From contig JAILBN010000018.1 of NCBI GenBank assembly GCA_024680915.1, positions 1 to 33,060 of the forward strand: 33,060 nt of DNA, given 5' to 3'. Position numbers and translations under genes: made by a program. Under the pieces are notes generated by a model. It had not been told where the DNA came from. It was given only the letters and a program-made list of their open reading frames with translations, and did no database searches. Origin of the DNA: Treponemataceae bacterium. Lineage in GTDB: Bacteria; Spirochaetota; Spirochaetia; Treponematales; Treponemataceae. Below, one piece after another: positions 7,204 to 15,084 of this stretch (positions are counted from its first letter, which is position 1; every line of letters begins with the position of its first letter).

Positions 7204-7881
7204 CTACTCCAAGAAGCTCATCACCCTCTCGTTGAAGTCCTTAGGATTCCTGTTGGCTATGAAATGGTCGCCCTTTATGAAGGCCAGCTCTGCTCCTTCT
7301 ATGCAGGATGCGATGTATCTTGTGTGGGATGCTTTTATCATATCCCTTGTCCCGGCGATTACCAGGGTCTTGGCTTTTATTCTGCTTAAATCGGTTGGGG
7401 TCAGATTTGGGTCATTGACCATGAGTCCCAGCATCTCCGCATTCGCTTTGGCCTCAGGGCTTTTATGGGCGAAGAGACTGGCAATCCTGTAGCCTATTTC
7501 TATGGGAAGCTGGGTGAGGACCTTTACTCCGGAGGCCTTCATGTTGGCTCCGTTAAGTATCAGTCTGTCCACCTTCTCCGGGTGCTCCATGGCAAATACC
7601 ATGGCTATGTTTCCCCCATCAGAAAAGCCCAGCAGGTGGGCTTTCTCTATATTCTTCTCAGTCATAAAACCGAATAAATCCTGGGCGAACTGGCGGATTG
7701 TGAAGGGCTTGTCTCCTCTGGCTGTCTTTCCGTGTCCTCTGGTATCAAGGGCAAGCACCCGGTATTTACTGCTGAAGGTCTCTATCTGGTGGCAGAAGTA
7801 GTCACAGTTCTCTCCGTTCCCGTGGAGTAAAATCAGCGGCTTTCCCTGGCCTTTTTCTATGTAGTGGTGTGTAATGTCCAT
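7204..7881 (-). CDS. Alpha/beta hydrolase
   Basis: 225 residues from the chosen start, normal for a small alpha/beta hydrolase of the haloperoxidase/lipase-like group. The oxyanion region is LILLHGNGENC (residues 16-26), the nucleophile elbow is LLGFSDGGNIA with Ser87, the acid is probably Asp180 in VIAGTRDMI, and the base is His206 in IKGDHFIANRNP. The substrate is not deducible. The open frame extends to 8061, but that extension runs through a repeat cluster and reads as low-complexity Arg/Ser/Gly sequence. The ATG at 7881 (MDITHHYIEKGQGKPL) gives the usual family N-terminus. The ribosome site there is weak (AAAAGG about 14 bp upstream), so the start is uncertain. It lies downstream of the phosphate transporter on the same strand. 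Confidence 0.85.
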   Translation of the reverse strand: MDITHHYIEKGQGKPLILLHGNGENCDYFCHQIETFSSKYRVLALDTRGHGKTARGDKPFTIRQFAQDLFGFMTEKNIEKAHLLGFSDGGNIAMVFAMEHPEKVDRLILNGANMKASGVKVLTQLPIEIGYRIASLFAHKSPEAKANAEMLGLMVNDPNLTPTDLSRIKAKTLVIAGTRDMIKASHTRYIASCIEGAELAFIKGDHFIANRNPKDFNERVMSFLE

Positions 7882-8188
7882 GTCTTGATTTTGTGCCTTT
7901 TCGGGCTGTCTGTAAAGTCTCAAGCCGGAGAACCCGGATAGAAGCACACCGGCCATACGCCACTCGCCCGGACTGAGCCACACGGGCCACATGTCCAGAC
8001 AGAAGTCTTCGCCACTCGCCCGGACTGAATCGCACCGGGTACACGCAGGCCTGTCGCCCACTGAATGCGCCTCCGGCCTGTCACCAGAACTGAGCCACTC
8101 GCCCGGCTGCCTTCACGCCATGCGCACCGGCAAGCTCCGAAAAAGAGAGCCTTCCCATTGACTGCGCGCCGCTGCTTTGTAATTCTTT
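7882..8188. repeat. Intergenic repeat cluster
   Basis: CGCCACTCGCCCGGACTGA occurs at 7958-7976 and 8010-8028, 52 bp apart. A third truncated copy, GCCACTCGCCCGGCTG, lies at 8094-8109. GC-rich, no gene supported. It separates the transporter gene from the alpha/beta hydrolase gene. No terminator was found in it. Confidence 0.6.
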
Positions 8189-9850
8189 CTACAGCTCCTG
8201 CATCATGGTCCATACGCAGTCACCTGCGTGTTCTATTTTACGCACCATGTCTATGTACTGCAGTTCCTTTTTGACTTCGGAGCCTGATTCCAACCGCTTT
8301 CTGCTTGCCTTCTTCAGTTTCCTTTTCTTGTCGTCAATTTGCTGCTCCAGGTCCTCGCCGGCATTTTTCTCTTCCTGGGTTATTCCCATGGTGAAGAACA
8401 TGCAGGCCTGCTCGAAGAAAACCCGGACCAGCTCCAGATAATCCTGGATTTCCTTTGTCCTGGCATCTGAGGAATCGTAATATTTTCCTGAGATGTATTT
8501 TTTTGCGGTGTGCATGAGGGAGCAGGTCTCGTCACTGAGATTCTCAAGGGTGTCGGTTATGTGAATCAGCTTGGAGAAGTGGCTTCTGTCCTTTGAATTG
8601 GCGTTGGGCTGGCGGGAGCATTTTTCCAAGAAGCCGCTGATGGCAGAGTTCATCTCGTCCACATAATTCTCCAGTATTTCGACCTTTTCTGTCTCAGTCT
8701 CCACCACCTGTGTGTCACTCTTGGAGTTCAGGAAGCTGTTACAGATTGAGTCGAACATCTCCATGACCTTTGAGGCCATCTTTGAAATCTCGCTGTGAAT
8801 CTGGGGAGCGTATAAATCTGCGCTCATCCTGGTGTAGGGGATGATGGCAGGCATGTGATAGTGGGCATCCTCTTCCTTCTTTGAGTCAGGGACAAGCCTT
8901 GTCGCGATAAGGGCAATCTGGTTCACGAAGGGGAGGAAGATAAGAGTGGCACAAAGGTTGAAAATCGTGTGCAGCATGGCTATGTGGGTGGTGATGTTTT
9001 CTGAGGGGTTGCCCGGAATTATAAAGTCTATAAGCTTAAGGAAGGGGGTGAATACAAGGAGGGCGAGAAGGGTGCCGGATACGTTGAAGGCCACGTGGAC
9101 GAATGCTGTCCGCCGGGCATTCGTGGTAGCCCCGAAGCTTGACATGACTGCATCCACTGTGGAGCCGATATTGCTTCCCAGAACTATGGCGGCGCTCAGG
9201 TCCCAGCTTAATGAACCGTTGGCGGCCATGGTCAGGACAATAGCCGTCATGGCTGAGCTTGAGTGGATCAAGGCTGTGATGGCGGCTCCTATAAGGACCC
9301 CCAACAGTATTCCCGGTAGTCCCCAGCCAGAAATCGTGGAAAGAAGCTCTTTCGTCGCATCTCCCAGGGTAAGGCTTTCCTTCAAAAGCCCCAGTCCCAT
9401 GAAAAGCAGGGCGAAGCCCATGAAGCAGTCAGCGAAGTTATGTATACGGAATTTCTTGAAGTATTTAAGGATAAAACCGAAGCCGAAAAGGGGGAGGGCC
9501 GCAGCGGAGATTGAGAAGCTGAAGCCGAAAAAAGAGACAATCCAGGCGGTGACCGTGGTACCGATATTGGCTCCGAAAATAACCCCTATGGCCTGGGACA
9601 GGGTCAGAAGCTCTGCGTTGACAAAGCTGACCACCATAACCGTGGTGGCACCGGAGCTCTGGATAAGAGCCGTTATCCCAAGCCCTGTAAGGACTGCGTA
9701 GAACCTGTTCCCTGTAATCTTTGAGAGCAGCTTTTGAAGACCCCTTCCAGCTCCCTTCTGAATACCGTTGGAAAGCATGTTCATTCCGAAAAGGAGCAGG
9801 CAGAGCGAACCCATAAAGCCGAGAATCTGCCCAGCTATGTTAAATACCAT
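8189..9850 (-). CDS. Na+/phosphate cotransporter with C-terminal PhoU-like domain
   Basis: 553 residues. The N-terminal two thirds are a multi-pass membrane protein with two inverted copies of the family signature: QSSGATTVMVVSFVNA with GANIGTTVTA, and HSSSAMTAIVLTM with GSNIGSTVDA. These are the Na/Pi cotransporter (NptA/YjbB, PF02690) repeats. From about residue 345 the protein is soluble, helical and charged, and matches the PhoU-like tail of bacterial members. It should import or export phosphate with sodium at the inner membrane. It follows the two-component pair on the same strand, and a PhoP-type box sits 46-62 bp before its start, which supports control by phosphate. The ATG at 9850 lacks a good ribosome site; a TATAGT lies 6 bp before it. 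Confidence 0.92.
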   Translation of the reverse strand: MVFNIAGQILGFMGSLCLLLFGMNMLSNGIQKGAGRGLQKLLSKITGNRFYAVLTGLGITALIQSSGATTVMVVSFVNAELLTLSQAIGVIFGANIGTTVTAWIVSFFGFSFSISAAALPLFGFGFILKYFKKFRIHNFADCFMGFALLFMGLGLLKESLTLGDATKELLSTISGWGLPGILLGVLIGAAITALIHSSSAMTAIVLTMAANGSLSWDLSAAIVLGSNIGSTVDAVMSSFGATTNARRTAFVHVAFNVSGTLLALLVFTPFLKLIDFIIPGNPSENITTHIAMLHTIFNLCATLIFLPFVNQIALIATRLVPDSKKEEDAHYHMPAIIPYTRMSADLYAPQIHSEISKMASKVMEMFDSICNSFLNSKSDTQVVETETEKVEILENYVDEMNSAISGFLEKCSRQPNANSKDRSHFSKLIHITDTLENLSDETCSLMHTAKKYISGKYYDSSDARTKEIQDYLELVRVFFEQACMFFTMGITQEEKNAGEDLEQQIDDKKRKLKKASRKRLESGSEVKKELQYIDMVRKIEHAGDCVWTMMQEL

Positions 9851-9895
9851 GACTCAACTATAAAGGAAAAGGCTTTCTCCGGAAAATCAGGTTAA

Positions 9896-9912
9896 TGTTA
9901 AATTTGTGTAAA
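9896..9912 (-). promoter_or_regulatory. PhoP/PhoB-type box ahead of the phosphate cotransporter
   Basis: On the minus strand TTTACA-CAAAT-TTAACA: two TTWACA units 11 bp apart, the layout of PhoP-family direct repeats in Gram-positives. The same arrangement with near-identical flanks occurs at 11998-12014 ahead of the regulator gene. It lies just past the kinase stop codon. Confidence 0.6.
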
Positions 9913-9916
9913 ATTC

Positions 9917-11275
9917 TCATTGGTCCATCGCAGTTCTTCCCCAGATTACCGTAAAGCTGCTGCCTTTGCCTTCTTCCGACTTTACAAGCACATTTGCGTT
10001 ATGGTATTTTGCCGCATGCTTTACGATACTCAACCCCAGGCCTGTTCCTCCCATGGTCCGTGAACGGCTTTTGTCCACCCGGTAAAAGCGTTCGAAAATC
10101 CTCTCCTGCTCCTTCTCCGGAATACCGATTCCTGTGTCTTTTACGGTAAAGATGACTCCTCCTTTATCGGAATCTGTCCTGATCTGTATATTCTGTATCT
10201 TTATGTCCACGGAGCCGCCTTCTTTGTTGTATTTGATGGCGTTGTCGATAAGATTGTAGACCATCTCGTATATTACAGGCTGTACGCCCCTTATCACACC
10301 GCTGTCTCCGCTCAGCTTCATGCTCACGTTTTTTGCGGCAGCACTGGCTGAAAGGACTGTCATAGCCTCCCTGGAGACTTCTCTAAGACTTATCTCTTCC
10401 TTTTCCAGGCTTATGGATTCTTCATCTAACTTCGAGAGCTTTATTATGTCATTCACCAAGGTAATCATTCGCTGGCTCTCGTCATAAATCGATGAGGCAA
10501 AATCCTGGGTGGTCTTTTGATCCGTTTCTCCGGTTTTTAGGATTTCCGCGAAGCCGCTTATGCTTGTAAGCGGTGTTTTAAGTTCATGGCTCACATTGGC
10601 CGTGAACTGCTGCCTTAGCTCCTCCCTCTGCTTTTTCTCAAAGTTCTCCTCGGCAATACGTTTTGTGAAGGGCATTAGCTCATCATAAACCTTCGTGGCT
10701 TCCGGATTCTCCAGATCGATATTGTTGAGTGGGTTCACCACTTTCTTTGATATCCAGCTGGCAGACAAGGCTGAAATGATTATGGCTATTATCAGAATGG
10801 CGACAAGAGTACGGCTCATCCCCAGCACCAGGATCCATACAGAATGCTGGTCGCAGCTTATCCTTATCACGTCTCCGCTCTCTACCTGCTCCGCATAATA
10901 GAGTGTTTTCTCTGTCATTGTGGAGGAATATCGTGATATTTGGTGGGAGCCTTTTGTTATCGCCCCCAGGAATTCCTCTCGGCTTCCATGGTTCTCAAGG
11001 TTCTCTGCTTTGACCTTGTTGTCGAAGTAAACGCTCCCGTCCTTGTGGATCAGCGTGATTCTGTTCTCTGTCTCTATTTTTTTCAGCTCTTCTATGTCAT
11101 TCTCAAGGACATAGTTCTTAAGGAAATTGCTTTCTGTTTTCAGCTCGTGGAAAAGCTGATCCTCAAAATAGCCGTACAGGTTGCTGATGAAAAGGAAGGC
11201 ACAGATTAAATAGACCAGTGTTCCCACAAAAAAGGTATTTATAAAAATACGGAAGGTCAGGGATTTTTGTTTCAT
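9917..11275 (-). CDS. phoR: Sensor histidine kinase, PhoR-like
   Basis: 452 residues. Transmembrane segments are near residues 11-30 and 147-170, framing an extracytoplasmic sensor of about 115 residues. The DHp helix carries the phospho-acceptor His230 in NVSHELKTPLTSISGF. The ATPase domain has the N box (YNLIDNAIKYN), G1 (DTGIGIPEKE), F box (FERFYRVDKSRSR) and G2 (GGTGLGLSIVKH). The order is that of PhoR/ResE-type kinases. The start ATG at 11275 has GGGGAG. The gene begins 9 bp after the regulator stop. The phosphate role is inferred from the downstream transporter and the shared boxes; kinases of this type serve other signals too. Confidence 0.88.
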   Translation of the reverse strand: MKQKSLTFRIFINTFFVGTLVYLICAFLFISNLYGYFEDQLFHELKTESNFLKNYVLENDIEELKKIETENRITLIHKDGSVYFDNKVKAENLENHGSREEFLGAITKGSHQISRYSSTMTEKTLYYAEQVESGDVIRISCDQHSVWILVLGMSRTLVAILIIAIIISALSASWISKKVVNPLNNIDLENPEATKVYDELMPFTKRIAEENFEKKQREELRQQFTANVSHELKTPLTSISGFAEILKTGETDQKTTQDFASSIYDESQRMITLVNDIIKLSKLDEESISLEKEEISLREVSREAMTVLSASAAAKNVSMKLSGDSGVIRGVQPVIYEMVYNLIDNAIKYNKEGGSVDIKIQNIQIRTDSDKGGVIFTVKDTGIGIPEKEQERIFERFYRVDKSRSRTMGGTGLGLSIVKHAAKYHNANVLVKSEEGKGSSFTVIWGRTAMDQ

Positions 11276-11284
11276 TTTTCTCCC

Positions 11285-11953
11285 CTATCTGATTGTGTAT
11301 CCGACACCGCGGATGGTTTCTATCTGTTTTTCGTACTTGCCAAGCTTCTGCCTCAGTGTGCGGATATGAACGTCCACAGTACGGCTTTCTATTTCCGCAT
11401 CTATGTTCCATACTGAGTTCAAAAGCTGTTCCCGTCTGAGGACATGCCCCTTGTTCTCCACCAAAAGGGTCAGCAGGTCGAACTCCTTTACCGTCAGAAA
11501 AATCTGAGTATCGTCCGCAAATACGGTATGCTTTGATATATCTATTCTCAAGGGACCTGCAGTCAGTATTTTTGCTTCTCCCCCTTTCTTCTCGTAGCGA
11601 CGTAGTACAGCCTTTATGCGGGAGACAAGACTCATCATGCCGAAGGGTTTTGTCACGTAATCATCGGCTCCGGAATCCAGTCCTGTGACCACGTCGAATT
11701 CAGTGTCCTTCGCGGTGAGCATGATAACCGGAATGGATTTGTAGCGGTCGTCAGAGCGTATTCTTTTAAGGATCGAAATACCGTCCTCCTCCGGTAGCAT
11801 TATGTCCAGGAGCAGAAGCTCAGGCTTTTCTTTCTCCAGTGCGGTCCAGAAGTCCGAAGGCTTCTCGAACCCGCAGCATTGGAAGTTCTGGCTTTGAAGA
11901 GTATAGATTATTAATTTCCGGATGTTTCCGTCGTCTTCAAGAATATGAATCAT
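11285..11953 (-). CDS. phoB: OmpR-family response regulator, PhoB/PhoP-like
   Basis: 222 residues. The receiver domain has the acidic pair in ILEDDGN, phospho-acceptor Asp50 in LLLLDIMLPEEDG, the switch Thr in VIMLTAKDTE and Lys in VTKPFG. The C-terminal winged helix ends with the family pattern SRTVDVHIRTLRQKLG and ETIRGVGYTIR. It should bind DNA as a dimer after phosphorylation by the adjacent kinase. The upstream box at 11998-12014 predicts autoregulation. The ATG at 11953 gives the normal MIHILEDD start but lacks a clear ribosome site, as does the cotransporter start. Confidence 0.9.
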   Translation of the reverse strand: MIHILEDDGNIRKLIIYTLQSQNFQCCGFEKPSDFWTALEKEKPELLLLDIMLPEEDGISILKRIRSDDRYKSIPVIMLTAKDTEFDVVTGLDSGADDYVTKPFGMMSLVSRIKAVLRRYEKKGGEAKILTAGPLRIDISKHTVFADDTQIFLTVKEFDLLTLLVENKGHVLRREQLLNSVWNIDAEIESRTVDVHIRTLRQKLGKYEKQIETIRGVGYTIR

Positions 11954-11997
11954 GACTATATTCTTGGAGATTATTTTGAAATAATCAATGAGGATAA

Positions 11998-12014
11998 TGT
12001 AAAGTTTGTGTAAA
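11998..12014 (-). promoter_or_regulatory. PhoP/PhoB-type box ahead of the regulator gene
   Basis: On the minus strand TTTACA-CAAAC-TTTACA, two TTWACA units with 11-bp period, ending about 45 bp before the regulator ATG. A GATTAT lying 11 bp beyond it could be the -10. Confidence 0.6.
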
Positions 12015-12069
12015 AGAATACTTTACAATAATCAGAGGAAGAGCTGTATATAGGTATATAGGAAGAATG

Positions 12070-12106
12070 AAAAAAGCCCGGAGTCAATTCGGGGGAGACT
12101 CCGGGC
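12070..12106 (-). terminator. Rho-independent terminator behind the small membrane peptide
   Basis: A perfect 10-bp stem GCCCGGAGTC / GACTCCGGGC with an 11-base loop at 12076-12106, followed on the minus strand by six T (12070-12075). It isolates the small transcript from the regulator gene at 11953. Confidence 0.85.
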
Positions 12107-12148
12107 AAGGATATAATAAACGGCAAGGAGGTTCTTCCGTTTATAGCA

Positions 12149-12235
12149 CTACTGTATTAATGATATAAGCTGCAAAACCAACATCACGAAAACAACGACG
12201 AATAATATAAATTTTTCCCAATCGATTCTCAGCAT
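12149..12235 (-). CDS. Small hydrophobic peptide, 28 residues (possible small membrane protein or type I toxin-like)
   Basis: The frame reads MLRIDWEKF and then an unbroken hydrophobic helix (ILFVVVFVMLVLQLISLIQ) to the TAG at 12149. This is one membrane segment with a charged N-terminus. AGGA lies about 8 bp before the ATG at 12235. The frame is open further up to 12376, but that part is rich in Phe/Cys/Arg and has no better start. A strong terminator follows 43 bp after the stop. A hairpin with an anti-Shine-Dalgarno CCTCC (12118-12142) lies just past the stop. The unit is divergent from the membrane regulator at 12455. Coding is plausible, not proven; no homologue recognised. Confidence 0.5.
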   Translation of the reverse strand: MLRIDWEKFILFVVVFVMLVLQLISLIQ

Positions 12236-12316
12236 AAATAAGATCCTGTTTCTTGTATCTATGAAGAAAAAAAATCTCCTCGGATCAAGCCTTACAAACT
12301 TTTTCCAGTTAATATT

Positions 12317-12382
12317 ACAATACCTACAGCACAGAATCAGCACAAAATTATGGAAAAAAGAGCACAGAATCAGCACAAAATT
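12317..12382. promoter_or_regulatory. Four 11-bp iterons between the small peptide and the membrane SARP-like regulator
   Basis: AGCACAGAATC and AGCACAAAATT sit back to back at 12328-12349, and again at 12361-12382. The second pair is 33 bp after the first, so all copies are in one 11-bp phase. Read on the minus strand, the last iteron is 5 bp from a possible -10, TATTGT (12317-12322), pointing into the small peptide gene. Tandem sites with 11-bp period just upstream of the -10 are the classic layout of SARP-family activators. Confidence 0.65.
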
Positions 12383-12413
12383 GTGAAAAATGAAAGAATT
12401 CCTCTTTTTTTTA

Positions 12414-12422
12414 TGTTATAAT
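12414..12422 (+). promoter_or_regulatory. Extended -10 promoter of the membrane SARP-like regulator
   Basis: TGT-TATAAT, a consensus -10 (12417-12422) with the TGN extension, 33 bp before the ATG at 12455. No recognisable -35. It lies 35 bp after the last iteron. Confidence 0.5.
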
Positions 12423-12454
12423 ACTCAGGAATACCTTTTGAGTTTTTTTTTGAA

Positions 12455-13498
12455 ATGTTTTTTTTGAATTCGATAAGAAATCACTTTAATGAGAAGTTTT
12501 ATATACCTGAATTGGATTTGGCGGATGTGGGGGAAAGTAACAGACTGGTTCTGTTGTTCCTAGGGCCTTGTTTTTTTGTTTTCGGCTTTGTAGATTTTAC
12601 AGTGGTTTTCGTAAGGAATTATTCGAACCTGAAAGATCACCTTGTATCTTTGATTTACTTCAGCATTTTTACGCTTATCAGCATCTATGTATTCATATGT
12701 TCTAAAAAAAACAAGAATATAGACAGGGAAAAGGCTTATATAAAGAAGACTATTCCCTTTTATATGCTTTGCCATACATGTATGCTGGCAGCTCTGTATA
12801 ATTTCTATATTCTTGACCAGCCTTTCAATGGTTATGCCATTTTCTGTTTGACAGGTACCATTTCCCTCTGCCTTTTTTCATTTTCTCCCTTTCCTTTTCT
12901 TATTGGACTGGTACTGGAAATGATTTTTATGGGACCAGGACTTTATTTTAATTTCGGAATAAGCGGGCTGGCTGATGGTATTTTGACTGCTATGGTTATG
13001 TTCTGGATTTCTCTTTATAAAAGAAGGCTGGCAAAAAAGCATTTAATGCTTCTTAAAAAGCAGAAGAAAAATCTGGAAGCAAAGACATTCGGGAATTTTA
13101 CCCTTTTATTTGAAAATAAAATCGTTAAGTTTTCCCGGACCAAATCGAACGAGCTTTTCGGGTATCTAGTATACAAAAAAGGAAGTTCCGTCAACTCAAA
13201 GGAGCTTATCTCAATCCTTTGGGGCGATTCCGCCGATTCTACCCGTTATGGTAATAATCTGCGTAATCTTATTGTTGATATAAAACACACACTAAAGGAC
13301 CTTTCAATTGATTCCGTCTTTATTGCAGAATATAATAATTTCCGCATAAATCCTGAGATTATAAACTGCGACTACTATGATTTCCTTGCTGGTAAGAAAG
13401 AAGCTGTGGACAGCTTTGCCGGCGAGTTCATGAGCCAATACAGTTGGGCTGAGGATGTTTCCGCTTTCCTTGAGATGAAAGCCATAAAAAAAGAATGA
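12455..13498 (+). CDS. Membrane-anchored SARP-like transcriptional regulator
   Basis: 347 residues in two halves. Residues 1-195 contain about six hydrophobic segments (for example VLLFLGPCFFVFGFVDFTVV, LIYFSIFTLISIYVFIC, FPFLIGLVLEMIFM), then a basic KRRLAKKH linker. Residues 210-345 match the winged-helix domain of SARP/OmpR-type regulators and the start of the activator domain: TFGNFTLLFENKIVKF, RTKSNELFGYLVYKKG, LISILWGD, LRNLIVDIKHTLK, then CDYYDFLAG and FMSQYSWAED. The topology suggests a membrane sensor that binds DNA from the inner face, with the order reversed relative to CadC/ToxR. The ATG at 12455 is the first in frame; AGGA is rather far upstream. The 11-bp iterons next to it are a likely target. 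Confidence 0.78.
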   Translation: MFFLNSIRNHFNEKFYIPELDLADVGESNRLVLLFLGPCFFVFGFVDFTVVFVRNYSNLKDHLVSLIYFSIFTLISIYVFICSKKNKNIDREKAYIKKTIPFYMLCHTCMLAALYNFYILDQPFNGYAIFCLTGTISLCLFSFSPFPFLIGLVLEMIFMGPGLYFNFGISGLADGILTAMVMFWISLYKRRLAKKHLMLLKKQKKNLEAKTFGNFTLLFENKIVKFSRTKSNELFGYLVYKKGSSVNSKELISILWGDSADSTRYGNNLRNLIVDIKHTLKDLSIDSVFIAEYNNFRINPEIINCDYYDFLAGKKEAVDSFAGEFMSQYSWAEDVSAFLEMKAIKKE

Positions 13499-13600
13499 TG
13501 TCCTATGGACGGTACCGCTCCTCTTCCTTGCTGCATGGTAAGAAGAGCAAGCTTGTCTGAATTGGCAGACCGAGAACAGCCTGTTACCAGACTTCAGGAT

Positions 13601-14167
13601 TCATACCAGCTTTGAGAAGGGTATGAAGGCCTCCGGTGGACAGCGATGCTCGTCGATTATCTTCTCCATATAGATAAGATTGTACCATCTTCCGAATTTG
13701 TTGCCGCATTTTTGGAAAAAGGCGATAGTCTTGTATCCTATGGCAGCATGGAATAATTCGCTGTTTTTTGTGAGATACTCGTCCTTGTCTTCAAGGGGGT
13801 CTGCGATTCCTGCGTAGAGATTTGTTATATTCTGAGCTTTCAGGGTTTCTTCAATCTTTTGATAAAGAAGTCTGCCCAGCCCCAATCTGTGGTAATCCTT
13901 ATGTATGTAAATAGAAGTTTCTGCGACCCAATCGTAAGCTGCCCTGGGGCTGAACCTTCCCGCATATATATAACCGGCAATAGTTCCGTCGACCTCTGCT
14001 ACATAATAGGGGTAATTCACGAGAGTTCCTCTTATTCTGTCTGAGAAAGCTTCAAGTGAAGGAACTTCATATTCGAAGGTGATGGCAGTATTCTTGATAT
14101 AGTAGCTGTAGATATCAAGCAAGGCCTGCGCATCCTCAATTCTTGCGACCCTTGTTTTTATATTCAT
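13601..14167 (-). CDS. GNAT-family N-acetyltransferase, phosphinothricin-acetyltransferase-like
   Basis: 188 residues. The fold reads as a standalone GNAT: MNIKTRVARIEDAQALLDIYSYY, TAITFEYEVPSLEAF, then AGYIYAGRFSPRAAYDWVAE, the acetyl-CoA loop RLGLGRLL (R-x-G-x-G pattern) and the late ELFHAAIGYKTIAFFQKCG. The TAITFE and YxxxRxAYxW-like pieces are those of the Pat/Bar/YncA subgroup, which acetylates phosphinothricin or methionine derivatives; the real substrate is open. I chose the ATG at 14167 because GGGTGA precedes it at the right distance. An in-frame ATG at 14179 and TTG at 14182 lie within or before that site. It converges with the SARP-like gene. Confidence 0.85.
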   Translation of the reverse strand: MNIKTRVARIEDAQALLDIYSYYIKNTAITFEYEVPSLEAFSDRIRGTLVNYPYYVAEVDGTIAGYIYAGRFSPRAAYDWVAETSIYIHKDYHRLGLGRLLYQKIEETLKAQNITNLYAGIADPLEDKDEYLTKNSELFHAAIGYKTIAFFQKCGNKFGRWYNLIYMEKIIDEHRCPPEAFIPFSKLV

Positions 14168-14322
14168 ATTGTCACCCATCAAAAATCAGGATGATGAGTA
14201 TTCTATTCCTATCAGCATAAATTAACAATAATTAAAATATTCATTTACTCATTTTTTTTATGGGCATGCTCATGAATCCTATTTCCAAGGAAAGCGGCTA
14301 TTAATAATTGCAGCCATGATCA

Positions 14323-14351
14323 TTGAAAAATACCGGGAAGAAGCGGATAAT
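14323..14351 (+). promoter_or_regulatory. Promoter of the regulator-kinase-ABC operon
   Basis: TTGAAA (14323-14328) and GATAAT (14346-14351) with a 17-bp spacer, 34 bp before the TTG start at 14386. Each element is one base off consensus. Confidence 0.65.
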
Positions 14352-14385
14352 AGAGCAATAAGTGTTTTTTATTCTGGAGGAATAG

Positions 14386-15084
14386 TTGGAGCAATTATTG
14401 ATCGTGGAGGATGACCTGACGCTGAACCAGGGCTTGTGCAAAGCCTTGAAGGATGATGACAGGCAGATTGTTTCCTGCGTCAATATCGCTGAGGCCCGGC
14501 TGCAGCTTTCTTTGGGCACAGTAACCTTTGTCCTGCTGGATATAAACCTTCCTGACGGCAGTGGTCTTGTCCTCCTCCGTGAGATAAAAAAGGAAAAGCC
14601 CTCTTTACCTGTTGTCCTTCTTACTGCCAATGACACTGACAGGGATATAGTGAATGGTCTTGAAGAGGGTGCTGACGATTATATAACCAAGCCTTTCTCC
14701 CTTGCTGTTCTGCGGGCTCGTGTGAATTCTCAGCTGAGAAGGGCCTCTAAGCTGACAGGAGGAGAAGCAGGAAAAAAGGCTGCTTGTTTCACTGACGGTA
14801 AATATTCCTTCAATTTCAGGGATATGCTTTTCTATGTGGACGGGCTTTCTGTGGAGCTTTCCAAAACGGAACAGAAGCTTTTGTGCCTGCTGACCCAGAA
14901 TGCTCCCAATACAGTTCCCCGGGAGCTTTTGATTGACCGTATCTGGACTGACGGAGCTGAGTATGTGGATGAGAATGCCCTTTCTGTCACGGTGAAAAGA
15001 CTTCGGGACAAGCTTTCTTCAGGAGATAAGATAAGGACTGTATACGGCATAGGTTATGCCTGGTGCCTGGGTGAGGCAAAATGA
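14386..15084 (+). CDS. OmpR-family response regulator of a Bce-like module
   Basis: 232 residues. Receiver: acidic pair in LIVEDDLTLN, phospho-acceptor Asp52 in VLLDINLPDGSG, Thr in VVLLTANDTD, Lys in YITKPFS. The winged-helix half ends with LSVTVKRLRDKLSS and IRTVYGIGYAWCLG. Translation starts at TTG (14386), decided by the GGAGG five bases upstream and by the family start (E-Q-L-L-I-V-E-D-D). The stop overlaps the kinase ATG (ATGA), so the two are translationally coupled. Likely targets are its own operon and the transporter genes behind it; no binding site was identified with confidence. Confidence 0.9.
   Translation: MEQLLIVEDDLTLNQGLCKALKDDDRQIVSCVNIAEARLQLSLGTVTFVLLDINLPDGSGLVLLREIKKEKPSLPVVLLTANDTDRDIVNGLEEGADDYITKPFSLAVLRARVNSQLRRASKLTGGEAGKKAACFTDGKYSFNFRDMLFYVDGLSVELSKTEQKLLCLLTQNAPNTVPRELLIDRIWTDGAEYVDENALSVTVKRLRDKLSSGDKIRTVYGIGYAWCLGEAK

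Noticed and set aside
7882-8061. N-terminal extension of the alpha/beta hydrolase by 60 residues
   Set aside because: The stretch runs through direct repeats and reads as low complexity. The family N-terminus begins at the ATG at 7881.
8946-9701. + strand open frame of 251 codons
   Set aside because: It is antisense to the Na+/phosphate cotransporter, with Arg/Pro-rich shadow composition.
12118-12142. AAGGAGG on the + strand as a ribosome site of a small gene
   Set aside because: The next ATG is too far away and its frame is very short. The motif is better explained as the loop of a hairpin in the minus-strand transcript.
13516-13548. Hairpin after the SARP-like gene as terminator
   Set aside because: The stem (GCTCCTCTTCCTT / AAGAAGAGC) has bulges and no T-tract follows.
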